Assembly (NCBI GenBank): GCA_964477735.1
Contig: CAYZFD010000025.1
Span: forward strand, 1 to 24,539
Direction: 5' to 3'
DNA: 24,539 nucleotides
Source of the DNA: CAYZFD01 sp964477735
GTDB taxonomy: Bacteria; Bacteroidota; Bacteroidia; Flavobacteriales; Flavobacteriaceae
The notes under the pieces are model-generated. The model was not told the origin of the DNA, did not search any database, and worked only from the letters and a program-made list of their open reading frames with translations. Each line of letters begins with the position of its first letter. The stretch's first letter is position 1. A program made the translations under genes and the position numbers. Positions 13,765 through 22,095 of this stretch are shown piece after piece.

Positions 13765-15300
13765 ATGCTAAACATTCATTGGATAGACATTTTAGTCGTT
13801 GTTGTTTCTGTTGCCTTTACTATAGGCGCGGGGTTTTATTTTGCAAGGAGACAAAAAAGCTCCGATCAATTTTTTGCTGGGAGTAAAACCATTCCTGCGT
13901 GGGCGATTGGTATTTCAATCTTTGCAACGCTTATCAGTAGTGTAACCTTTTTGGCCTACCCCGCTGCAGCCTATAAATCCAATTGGATTTTATTGGTACA
14001 AGGGATGATGGTTCCTCTCGTTTTGGTGGGTTTGATTGGGTTTATCGTTCCTTTGTTTCGAAAGGCCATCCGCCTGAGTACATACGAATACTTTGAAAGA
14101 AGATTTAGTCCATTTACTAGAATGTACAGTTCTCTAGCCTTCATTTTAACGCATTTTTCAAAAATGGGTACCGTCTTGTATTTGGTTAGTCTAGCATTGT
14201 CAACACTTACTGGATTAGACGTCCCCCTTTTTATCACAGGACTGACCATTGTTATTTTATTGCTGACGCTTCTAGGCGGCATGGAAGCCGTAATATGGAT
14301 GGATGTTGTTCAAGGTTTTTTACTCATAGGTGGTGGTTTATTGTGTGTAGGCACCCTATTGTTTGGATCAGATGCCGGTGCAGGGTTTATGCTTTCGGAA
14401 GCCATTCAGTTGAAAAAAATCGATCTAGGTCCTTACCATTTTAGCTTAGCTGAGGCTACCTTTTGGGTTTTGGTCATCAATGGTGTTTTTTATGCGCTTC
14501 AAAAATATGGCACAGACCAGACGATTGTGCAACGCTATTTAACGGCGAAGAGTGACAAAGATGCCAAAAAAGCAGCCTATATAGGGGTTTTTGCCAGTGT
14601 TCCCGTGTGGGCATTATTTATGTTGATAGGGTCTTTATTATTTGTTTTTTACAACTCAGGCGGAGCCACTCTTCCAACAGACATTGGTTCAGATCAAGCC
14701 TTTGTTTACTTTATTGGCACTGAACTGCCCATCGGAGCAGTGGGGCTGGTACTTGCGGCCTTGATTGCTGCTGCCATCTCTAGTTTGGACTCAGACATGA
14801 ACTCTATGGCAGCCATTGGCGTTGAAGATTTTTACCAAAGATTTAAGCCAAATTGTTCTGATAAAGAACGCTTAATGGTAGGCCGACTGCTGGTGCTTTT
14901 TTCCGGAATAGCAATGTCTGTTGTGGCCTTGTTATATCATTCTTGGAACGGACAGGGGGTGTTGGGCGTTGTCTTTCAGTTGTATGCTATTTTTTCTGCA
15001 GGTATAGTTGGAATTTTTATATTGGGACTGTTCTCTAAACGATCCAATAAAAAAGGAGTTCATATAGGTATTTTAGTTTGTGTTTTATTTACGGCTTATG
15101 CTGTTTTGACAACCACCAAAATCAACAATGAAATCATTTGGGATTTGGGACGCTTTAATTTTCCGCACCACAAATACATGTTGGGCGTTTACAGCCATTT
15201 GATCGTTTTAGTTGTTGGCTATGTGTTTAGCTACATATTTAAAAGTGAAGACGCTCAAGACGAGCTTACGATTTATGGCTATCTTAAATTGAAAAAATAA
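13765..15300 (+). CDS. sodium:solute symporter (SSS family)
   Basis: A 511-residue inner-membrane sodium-coupled transporter with about 13 predicted transmembrane helices. SSS hallmarks are the N-terminal FAGSKTIPAWAIGISIFATL segment in helix 1 (about 37-56), the GGMEAVIWMDVVQGFLL region near residue 172, and the SSLDSDMNSMAAIG stretch near 343, which matches the conserved sodium-site helix. It starts 7 bases after the aldolase gene, and its stop overlaps the dehydrogenase start by one base (TAATG). Sialic acid, sugars, sugar acids and carboxylates are known SSS cargos. Given its neighbours, a sugar acid or short hydroxy-acid is the likely cargo. It is the only transporter seen in this operon. 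Confidence 0.92.
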   Translation: MLNIHWIDILVVVVSVAFTIGAGFYFARRQKSSDQFFAGSKTIPAWAIGISIFATLISSVTFLAYPAAAYKSNWILLVQGMMVPLVLVGLIGFIVPLFRKAIRLSTYEYFERRFSPFTRMYSSLAFILTHFSKMGTVLYLVSLALSTLTGLDVPLFITGLTIVILLLTLLGGMEAVIWMDVVQGFLLIGGGLLCVGTLLFGSDAGAGFMLSEAIQLKKIDLGPYHFSLAEATFWVLVINGVFYALQKYGTDQTIVQRYLTAKSDKDAKKAAYIGVFASVPVWALFMLIGSLLFVFYNSGGATLPTDIGSDQAFVYFIGTELPIGAVGLVLAALIAAAISSLDSDMNSMAAIGVEDFYQRFKPNCSDKERLMVGRLLVLFSGIAMSVVALLYHSWNGQGVLGVVFQLYAIFSAGIVGIFILGLFSKRSNKKGVHIGILVCVLFTAYAVLTTTKINNEIIWDLGRFNFPHHKYMLGVYSHLIVLVVGYVFSYIFKSEDAQDELTIYGYLKLKK

Positions 15301-16451
15301 TGAAGCATCCCGTTACCTTACTCCAGCCACAAAAAATAATCTTTGGCGAGGGAGTTATAGAACAACTTGCAGAAGACTCCTTAATTCAGCATGCCCAAAC
15401 CATACTTTTTTTGGTGGCACCTCCATTAGTTACTGTCCTTGAAGGAATTATTCAAAACAATAGGTTTAGCAACAAACGGCTAAAGCTTGTTGAATATATA
15501 TTTTTAGGAGAACCCACCTTTGCCCAGTTCAATTTATTGTTGGATGAGCACAAAGCTTTAAAACCCGATTGCGTTGTGGGTGTTGGCGGCGGGAGTGTCC
15601 TGGATTGCGCCAAGTTGTTGGCGGCCCTCATCAACCATCCTCAACAACTTGAAGACATTGTTGGCATGGGGTTGTTGAGCGATAGAAAAACACGTTTAAT
15701 TTGTGTGCCAACAACGTCGGGCACAGGAAGTGAAGTGTCACCTAATGCCATTTTATTAGATGAAGAAACCCAGGCAAAGCGTGGCATCATAAGCCCTTTT
15801 TTAGTGCCTGATGCTTGCTATTTGGACCCCGTTTTAACCGTGACCTTACCACCTAAACTAACCGCAGAAACAGGAATAGACGCCCTTTCACATTGCATAG
15901 AAGCCTATACAAATAAATTCGCTCACCCTACAGTGGATATTTATGCGCTAAAAGGGATTTCACTCATTGCCGAGTACATTCAAGAGGCTTTTGAAAATGG
16001 CAGTAGCATGAACGCTAGGTCGGCTATGCTGCTAGGGTCTATGTATGGTGGCTTGTGTTTGGGCCCTGTAAATACAGCGGCAGTTCATGCCCTTTCGTAT
16101 GGACTGGGGGGTAAATTTCATATCCCGCATGGATTGTCAAATGCCATATTGATGCCCGAGGTACTCAAATTTAATATGTCCGCCAATTTAAAAAGACATG
16201 CCGATGTAGCTAGAGCACTTGGCATCACTATCGACGGAACAGATGAAGAAGTTGCCTTAGCGGGCATACACAAAATTGAACGCTTGTCAAAAGCTTGTCA
16301 AATACCACAACGCTTGTCGGCGATAGGGGTAACCGAAGATGATATACCCGAATTGGCAACTATAGCCATGAACGTAACACGCTTGTTAAAAAACAACCCT
16401 AGAGCAGTATCAAAAGAAGACGCTATAAACATATATAAAAATATCCTCTAA
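15300..16451 (+). CDS. iron-containing (type III) alcohol dehydrogenase
   Basis: A 383-residue cytoplasmic NAD(P)-dependent dehydrogenase of the iron-activated family. The nucleotide-binding domain shows VGVGGGSVLDCAK (about 93-105) and PTTSGTGSEVSP (137-148). The metal site is complete, with Asp194 and His198 in GIDALSHCIEAY, His263 in VHALSYG and His277 in HIPHG. The first base of the ATG is the last base of the symporter stop, so the two are translationally coupled. In a sugar-acid operon with an aldolase and PdxA2, it probably oxidises a hydroxy-acid or interconverts an aldehyde and an alcohol, such as glycolaldehyde, hydroxybutyrate-like or maleylacetate-like substrates. Family and metal site are certain; the substrate is not. 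Confidence 0.92.
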   Translation: MKHPVTLLQPQKIIFGEGVIEQLAEDSLIQHAQTILFLVAPPLVTVLEGIIQNNRFSNKRLKLVEYIFLGEPTFAQFNLLLDEHKALKPDCVVGVGGGSVLDCAKLLAALINHPQQLEDIVGMGLLSDRKTRLICVPTTSGTGSEVSPNAILLDEETQAKRGIISPFLVPDACYLDPVLTVTLPPKLTAETGIDALSHCIEAYTNKFAHPTVDIYALKGISLIAEYIQEAFENGSSMNARSAMLLGSMYGGLCLGPVNTAAVHALSYGLGGKFHIPHGLSNAILMPEVLKFNMSANLKRHADVARALGITIDGTDEEVALAGIHKIERLSKACQIPQRLSAIGVTEDDIPELATIAMNVTRLLKNNPRAVSKEDAINIYKNIL

Positions 16452-16452
16452 G

Positions 16453-17481
16453 ATGAAACCCAAAATAGGTATTTCCATGGGCGACCCGGCCGGAATAGGG
16501 CCTGAAATCATTGTTAAGACCTTAGCCCTAAAACCAGTGTATGAAAGATGTCAACCCCTAGTTGTTGGGGATGCACAAACCATAAAAAATATGGTAGCTT
16601 CATTGGGAGTTTCGTTAAAAGTTCACACGGTTAGTAAGGTTTCTGAAGCCCTTTTTATGCATGGAACCATTGATGTTTTTGACCTAAAAAACGTGAAGCA
16701 TCAAGAGTTGCAGCCAGGAGTAGTTACCGCTATGGCTGGTAAGGCAGCTTTTGAGGCGGTGATTGAAAATATTGCCCTTGCCATGCGTAACGAAATTGAT
16801 GCCACGGTAACGGCACCCATTAACAAAGAATCCATACACAAAGCAGGGCATAAATATTCTGGACATACAGAAATTTATGCAGATTACACCAACACCAAAA
16901 AATACGCTATGTTGTTGGCCGATCAGCATTTTAGGGTCATCCATGTAAGCACACATGTTTCACTCAGACAAGCTTGTGATTTGTGTAAAAAAGAGCGTGT
17001 TTTTGAAGTCATTACCTTATTGGATGACGCCTGTAAAAAGTTCGGCATCAAACAACCCAGAATTGCAGTAGCTGGTTTAAATCCACATGCTGGCGAAAAT
17101 CAATTGTTTGGTAATGAAGAAGTTGAAGAAATTATTCCCGCAATCGAACAAGCCAATGCCCTAGGTTATACGGTTGAAGGTCCTTTTCCACCCGACACCA
17201 TGTTTGTGAAAGCTGTCCAAGGAAAATTTGATGGGTGTATTGCCATGTATCACGATCAAGGACATATTCCGTTCAAGCTAGAAGGATTTAAGTGGGATAA
17301 TGACAAAGGAACCATGAAAAGTGTTAAGGGCGTGAACATCACCCTTGGCTTACCTATCATAAGAACTTCGGTCGATCATGGCACCGCTTTTGAAATTGCA
17401 GGCCAAGGAATTGCCTCAGCTGATGCCATGTTAGTGGCCATAGATTATGCTATAGTTATGGCAAAACATCATAAGAAATGA
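16453..17481 (+). CDS. pdxA2: PdxA2-type 4-phospho-threonate/erythronate dehydrogenase
   Basis: A 342-residue homologue of 4-hydroxythreonine-4-phosphate dehydrogenase. The nucleotide and substrate motifs are present: MGDPAGIGPEI (9-19), GHTE (137-140), and the metal histidines His168 (VSTHVS), His212 (GLNPHAGE) and His267 (MYHDQGH), followed by RTSVDHGTAFEIAGQG. It overlaps the next gene, a DUF1537 kinase, by four bases. This pairing separates PdxA2 enzymes from the vitamin B6 PdxA: the kinase makes 4-phospho-D-threonate or erythronate, and PdxA2 oxidises it at C3 with loss of CO2 to give dihydroxyacetone phosphate. The context supports the catabolic role. A true PdxA for pyridoxal phosphate cannot be ruled out from sequence alone but would be unexpected here. 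Confidence 0.9.
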   Translation: MKPKIGISMGDPAGIGPEIIVKTLALKPVYERCQPLVVGDAQTIKNMVASLGVSLKVHTVSKVSEALFMHGTIDVFDLKNVKHQELQPGVVTAMAGKAAFEAVIENIALAMRNEIDATVTAPINKESIHKAGHKYSGHTEIYADYTNTKKYAMLLADQHFRVIHVSTHVSLRQACDLCKKERVFEVITLLDDACKKFGIKQPRIAVAGLNPHAGENQLFGNEEVEEIIPAIEQANALGYTVEGPFPPDTMFVKAVQGKFDGCIAMYHDQGHIPFKLEGFKWDNDKGTMKSVKGVNITLGLPIIRTSVDHGTAFEIAGQGIASADAMLVAIDYAIVMAKHHKK

Positions 17482-18653
17482 TCACCGTTGTTGCAGATGA
17501 CATTACAGGAGCTGCAGAAATTGCAGGAATTTGCTTGCGCTATGGCATTGCTGTGTCCTTTGGTATTGATGCTATTCCAGAAAGAAGGGCAAACGTCAAT
17601 GTAGTGGCGACAGACACACGTTCGTTGTCAGCAGCAGATGCCTACAAGAGACATTTTATTTTAGCAAAAGCAATACGAGCTAAATCCGATGATTTAATTT
17701 TTAAAAAAGTGGACTCTGTTTTGCGAGGGCATGTTTTAAACGAAATTTTGGCTTTGAGTGCTGCAGAGGAAAAGAATCAAATACTGCTTCAGCCCGCAAA
17801 CCCGCAAACTAAAAGATGTATAGTTAAAGCAAGTTATTATATCGATAACATACCCATTGAAAAAACAGGCTTTGCCGTTGATCCTGAGTTTCCTGCTACA
17901 ACTTCTTCTATCGTGTCATTGCTGACAGCAAGCCGAACATTAAACGAAGTTCCAGAAATTTTTACAGGGAATATTAAAGCCATACAATCGAAGGGCGTAT
18001 ATGTGCCTGACTGTGAATCAGTAGAAGATTTGAAAACAAATTCTGATTTATATAGTTCAGAAATGCTTATTGCGGGTAGCTCGGCTTTTTTTGAGCAATT
18101 TCTTTTAAAAAGAGTAAAGGCAGTTGCCGTTGCAAAGCCGATCAGCTATAACTTTTCAAAGGATTATTTTTTGCTTTCAGGGAGCACACACCCCAATAGC
18201 ATAGCTTTCGCTAAAACCCTTGAAAAGTCGAATTGCCCCTTGTTTTTGTTTCCGAATAAGCTGCTAGAAGATCAAATTGACACAAGTTTGTTGGAGGATT
18301 TTTCAGCACAAATTATTGGCACATTTTTGAAATCAAAAAGAGCAGTATTAAGAGCTTCTAACACACTTATCAAGCAAAAAGAGCGCACCACTTTTTTGAA
18401 AGTCAGAATGAGCGCCATTACAAAACGGGTATTGGAATCACTCAATGTTAACGAACTTTTTATTGAGGGTGGCGCTACTACCTATGCCGTGTTAATGGCA
18501 ATGGATTGGACAACATTTACACCTATTTCGGAGTTAGCACCTGGCGTTATTCGAATGAAACATCACAACAGCAGCCAACACATTACCATTAAACCCGGAA
18601 GTTATCATTGGCCAGAGGGATTGTTTAACGAACCTAAGGAATCAACATTTTAA
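17478..18653 (+). CDS. DUF1537 four-carbon acid sugar kinase (DtnK-like)
   Basis: A 391-residue ATP-dependent kinase of the DUF1537 family. The N-terminal domain opens MITVVADDITGAAEIAG, containing the ADDxTGxxE-type signature, and continues with the substrate segment FKKVDSVLRGHV near residue 77. The C-terminal nucleotide domain shows FLLSGSTHP (about 235), IEGGATTYAVL (about 333) and a KPGSYHWPE terminus in place of the KSGGFG-type end. It is clearly divergent from the other DUF1537 kinase in the window (7870-9425), and the fusion-like overlap with PdxA2 (ATGA) indicates that the two work on the same phosphorylated intermediate. Likely substrates are D- or L-threonate or erythronate. The divergent C-terminal motif may mean a different acid. 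Confidence 0.88.
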   Translation: MITVVADDITGAAEIAGICLRYGIAVSFGIDAIPERRANVNVVATDTRSLSAADAYKRHFILAKAIRAKSDDLIFKKVDSVLRGHVLNEILALSAAEEKNQILLQPANPQTKRCIVKASYYIDNIPIEKTGFAVDPEFPATTSSIVSLLTASRTLNEVPEIFTGNIKAIQSKGVYVPDCESVEDLKTNSDLYSSEMLIAGSSAFFEQFLLKRVKAVAVAKPISYNFSKDYFLLSGSTHPNSIAFAKTLEKSNCPLFLFPNKLLEDQIDTSLLEDFSAQIIGTFLKSKRAVLRASNTLIKQKERTTFLKVRMSAITKRVLESLNVNELFIEGGATTYAVLMAMDWTTFTPISELAPGVIRMKHHNSSQHITIKPGSYHWPEGLFNEPKESTF

Positions 18654-18654
18654 T

Positions 18655-19794
18655 ATGATACAGTTAAAAGGAATCGCTTGGAATCACACCCGTGGATTTA
18701 CATCTGTAGTCGCCACAGCACAACGTTATGAGGAATTGAACCCTTTGGTGCGCATTACTTGGGAAAAACGATCCTTGCAAGCTTTTGCAGATATGCCCTT
18801 ACAGGAACTGGTGAACCAATTTGATTTACTCATCATGGACAATCCCCATGTGACTTTGGCTGCTCAAGATCAATTGTTATTACCTTTTAATGATTATGTT
18901 AGTGAGGCATTTCTAAAGGAATTGGCACAGCATAGTGTTGGGAAGTCTCATGCTAGCTATCACGTTTTCAACAAGCAATGGACTTTGGCAACAGATGCTG
19001 CTACGCCCATTGCCACTTGGCGAGAAGATTTGGTCCAGCAACTCGATTTTCAAATCCCACAAACATGGCAGCAACTGGTTGAAGTCACCAAAAAAGGTAA
19101 AGTCGCTTTTGCCTCTATTCCAATTGATACACTTATGCATCACTACATGATGTGCATCGCGCTAGGGGCGCCTATATTTAAAAGTCAAACAGAATTGGCT
19201 CCACGCGCTGTAATGATTGAAGCCATTAAAACCTACAAAACTTTGGTAGATTTGGCACCATCCTATTGTTTACAAATGAATCCTATACAGATTTATGAAC
19301 GGATGACCCAAACCGATGAGATCGTATACAGTCCGTTTAATTATGGCTATTCAAACTATTCAAAAAAGAATTATGCGAGTCATGTTTTAAAAGCAGGAGG
19401 CTTGGTTACTTTTAATGGGAAAAGACTAAGATCTACGCTTGGAGGTGCAGGAATTGCGGTATCCTCAAAAACAAAACATGCCGAAACCGCCATGCAATAT
19501 GCACAATTTGTGGCCTCGGAAAAAATTCAATCTGGGTTGTATTTCGAATTCGGTGGTCAGCCAGGACATAGGAAATCATGGCTTAGTGATGAGGTGAATG
19601 CTCAGTGTAAAGATTTTTTTAAGGACACCCTGCAAACCTTAGACGAAGCCACGATGCGTCCTCAATATTATGGGTATATGCATTTTCAGGATGAAGCCAG
19701 TTTACTCATTCATGAAGCTGTTTCGGGGAAATCGCCTATAGCGTCAGTTGTCGATAAAATAAATTTGATATATAAAGAATCCTTAACACACTAA
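18655..19794 (+). CDS. SBP family 1-like protein without signal peptide (first copy)
   Basis: A 379-residue protein with the fold pattern of ABC-transporter family 1 solute-binding proteins: an N-terminal lobe with FDLLIMDNPHV near residue 61, a crossover, and the typical late helix TKHAETAMQYAQFVASEKIQ preceded by TLGGAGIAVSS. It starts MIQLKGIAWNHTRGFTSVVA, with no hydrophobic leader or lipobox. Upstream in-frame sequence only extends into the kinase gene and offers no signal peptide. It is therefore predicted to be cytoplasmic. No ABC permease or ATPase gene lies in the window. It sits one base after the kinase stop and 6 bases before the first CoA-transferase. A soluble binding, sensing or enzyme-partner role is inferred; classical transport is unlikely. 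Confidence 0.8.
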   Translation: MIQLKGIAWNHTRGFTSVVATAQRYEELNPLVRITWEKRSLQAFADMPLQELVNQFDLLIMDNPHVTLAAQDQLLLPFNDYVSEAFLKELAQHSVGKSHASYHVFNKQWTLATDAATPIATWREDLVQQLDFQIPQTWQQLVEVTKKGKVAFASIPIDTLMHHYMMCIALGAPIFKSQTELAPRAVMIEAIKTYKTLVDLAPSYCLQMNPIQIYERMTQTDEIVYSPFNYGYSNYSKKNYASHVLKAGGLVTFNGKRLRSTLGGAGIAVSSKTKHAETAMQYAQFVASEKIQSGLYFEFGGQPGHRKSWLSDEVNAQCKDFFKDTLQTLDEATMRPQYYGYMHFQDEASLLIHEAVSGKSPIASVVDKINLIYKESLTH

Positions 19795-19800
19795 TGTAAG

Positions 19801-20949
19801 ATGCGAAAGCCATTGGAAGGTTTAATTGTATTGGAGTTTTCACAGTTTTTGGCGGGCCCTTCTGCGGGCTTAAAACTTGCTGATTTGGGAGCTCGTGTGA
19901 TCAAAATTGAACGTCCCGGCGTTGGAGAAGCCTGTAGGCAACTGAGCATTAAAGACCTTTTTTTAGATAAGAGTAGTTTGCTTTTTCATACCATCAACAG
20001 AAACAAGGAGTCCTATGCCGCTAACCTTAAAGACCCTCAAGATCTAGAAAGGGTAAAAAAACTTATTGCCATTGCCGACATCATGACCCATAATTTTAGA
20101 CCAGGCGTGATGGAAAAAGTTGGGCTTACCTATAAAGATGTGCTAAAAATAAACCCAAAAATTATTTATGGCGTCATTACGGGCTATGGTAACAAAGGCC
20201 CTTGGGCACACAAACCAGGACAAGATTTATTGGTGCAATCCCTTTCGGGTTTGACTTGGCTTAGTGGAAAGCACAGTCAGGGCCCTGTTCCTTTTGGATT
20301 GGCCGTTGCAGATCTCATGTGCGGAAACCATTTTGTGCAAGGGCTCTTGGCGGCATTGCTTAAGCGAGCAAAAACCCAAAAAGGTGTTTTAGTAGAATTG
20401 AGTTTATTGGAATCCGCATTGGATGTGCAGTTTGAGGCGTTAACCATTTATCTAAATAATGGAGGACAATTGATTGACAGAGTAGAAGCAGATGGAAATG
20501 CGCATGCTTTTTTAAGTGCTCCCTATGGCATATACCAAACAGCGGATGGGTATTTGGCACTGGCTATGGGAGATTTGATGTTGCTGGGGGAAACATTAGC
20601 TCTTGATTTTAGAAAATATGTACACAAGCAGACTTGGTTTTTAGAGCGACCTGCAATTCGAAAAAGCATTCAAACTAGACTCTTAGACCATACTACAGCA
20701 CATTGGTTAGATTTGTTGAGAAAAAAAGGATTTTGGTGTGAAAAAGTATTCGATTATGATGTGTTAAACGCCCAATCTTTTATGGAAGATTTACAATTAA
20801 AACAAACCATCACCAATGCCGATTCAACCGCTATAGTAACCACCCGAAGTCCCATTAAAATCGACGGTAAAATTTTGATTGCTCTCAAAGCCGCTCCACA
20901 AGTAGGAGAAGACAACGCTAAAATCAACGAACAATTTAAATGCCACTAA
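19801..20949 (+). CDS. CaiB/BaiF (family III) CoA-transferase, first copy
   Basis: A 382-residue cytoplasmic family III CoA-transferase, which moves CoA between carboxylic acids through an aspartyl-CoA intermediate. Family motifs are KPLEGLIVLEFSQFLAGP at the N-terminus, LADLGARVIKIERPG (26-40), the HNFRPGVMEKVGL stretch near residue 97, SGLTWLSG (149-156) and the catalytic aspartate in AVADLMCGNH (Asp171). Such enzymes are often interlocked homodimers. The stop TAA and the ATG of the next gene are adjacent (20947-20949, 20950), and the next gene is a full-length paralogue. It is preceded at 6 bases by a cytoplasmic SBP-like protein. The acid substrate is unknown. An intact catalytic residue makes it probably active. 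Confidence 0.9.
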   Translation: MRKPLEGLIVLEFSQFLAGPSAGLKLADLGARVIKIERPGVGEACRQLSIKDLFLDKSSLLFHTINRNKESYAANLKDPQDLERVKKLIAIADIMTHNFRPGVMEKVGLTYKDVLKINPKIIYGVITGYGNKGPWAHKPGQDLLVQSLSGLTWLSGKHSQGPVPFGLAVADLMCGNHFVQGLLAALLKRAKTQKGVLVELSLLESALDVQFEALTIYLNNGGQLIDRVEADGNAHAFLSAPYGIYQTADGYLALAMGDLMLLGETLALDFRKYVHKQTWFLERPAIRKSIQTRLLDHTTAHWLDLLRKKGFWCEKVFDYDVLNAQSFMEDLQLKQTITNADSTAIVTTRSPIKIDGKILIALKAAPQVGEDNAKINEQFKCH

Positions 20950-22095
20950 ATGAAGCCATTAGAAGATTTGTTGGTTGTAGATTTTAGTCAGTTTTTATCT
21001 GGCCCATTGGCAAGTTTGCGCTTGGCAGATCTAGGGGCTAGGGTGATTAAAATTGAAAAACCAGGCTCGGGTGATATTTGTCGTTCTCTATATGTTTCGG
21101 ATCTTATTTTGAATGGCGAGTCCTCGATCTTTCATGCCATTAATCGCAATAAAGAGTCCTTCGCAGCCGATTTTAAGCATCCTGAAGACCTAAATCACAT
21201 TAAAAAATTAATTGAAAAGGCTGATGTAGTCATTCATAATTTTAGGCCTGGTGTTATGGAACGTGTAGGTTTATCTTTCGAGGAAGTAAAAACCCTTAAC
21301 CCAAAGATTGTATATGGTGAGATTTCGGGCTATGGCGAACATCCAGAGTGGAAATCAAAACCCGGTCAAGATTTATTAGTACAATCGTTGACAGCCTTGC
21401 CTTGGCTCAGTGGAAATCAAGATGATGGGCCAGTTGCCATGGGGCTGTCTATTGTTGATATGTTGGCAGGCACGCATTTGGCACAAGGAATTTTAGCCGC
21501 TTTATACAGAAAAGCGATTCACAACACAGGGGCTAAGGTAGAGGTGAGCATGCTAGCTTCTTCCCTTGATTTCCAATTTGAAACCATCACCACTTATTTT
21601 AATGATGGAAATGTTCTTCCTGTGCGATCAAAAAACAACAATGCACATGCCTATTTAGGAGCCCCCTATGGAATTTACCAAACAACCGATGGACATTTAG
21701 CTTTGGCAATGGGGTCAATTCCCGTTTTGGCTACACTTCTAAAGTGTGATGCACTGCTAGCATTTACTGAAAATAAATATTCGTTACGCGATCAAATAAA
21801 AAAAATATTGGCCGCCCACTTGAAAACCCAAAGCACTAGTCACTGGTTAGCCATTTTGGAACCTGCAGATATATGGTGTGCCAAAGTTTTGGACTACAAA
21901 TCGCTTTTTAGTGAAGAGGGGTTTCAAGTGTTAGATTTTGTTCAAGAGGTAGCTATGGGCGATGGATTTTCATACAAAACCACTAGATGTCCAATTAATA
22001 TAGATGGAGAACACCTTTTATCATCAAAGGGATCTCCAAAATTGGGGGAACACAATGCACTCATTTTAAAAGAATTAAGCGATGGAAAAAATTAG
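20950..22095 (+). CDS. CaiB/BaiF (family III) CoA-transferase, second copy
   Basis: A 381-residue paralogue of the preceding gene, alignable from end to end, for example MKPLEDLLVVDFSQFLSGP, LADLGARVIKIEKPGSG and HNFRPGVMERVGLS. The catalytic aspartate is kept in SIVDMLAGTH (Asp170). It is therefore a likely second active CoA-transferase or the other subunit of a heteromer. It begins directly after the first copy and its end overlaps the second SBP-like gene by 14 bases, so four genes (SBP-like, CoA-transferase, CoA-transferase, SBP-like) form one coupled block. Tandem duplication followed by divergence is the likely origin. The identity of donor and acceptor acids is not known. Confidence 0.9.
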   Translation: MKPLEDLLVVDFSQFLSGPLASLRLADLGARVIKIEKPGSGDICRSLYVSDLILNGESSIFHAINRNKESFAADFKHPEDLNHIKKLIEKADVVIHNFRPGVMERVGLSFEEVKTLNPKIVYGEISGYGEHPEWKSKPGQDLLVQSLTALPWLSGNQDDGPVAMGLSIVDMLAGTHLAQGILAALYRKAIHNTGAKVEVSMLASSLDFQFETITTYFNDGNVLPVRSKNNNAHAYLGAPYGIYQTTDGHLALAMGSIPVLATLLKCDALLAFTENKYSLRDQIKKILAAHLKTQSTSHWLAILEPADIWCAKVLDYKSLFSEEGFQVLDFVQEVAMGDGFSYKTTRCPINIDGEHLLSSKGSPKLGEHNALILKELSDGKN

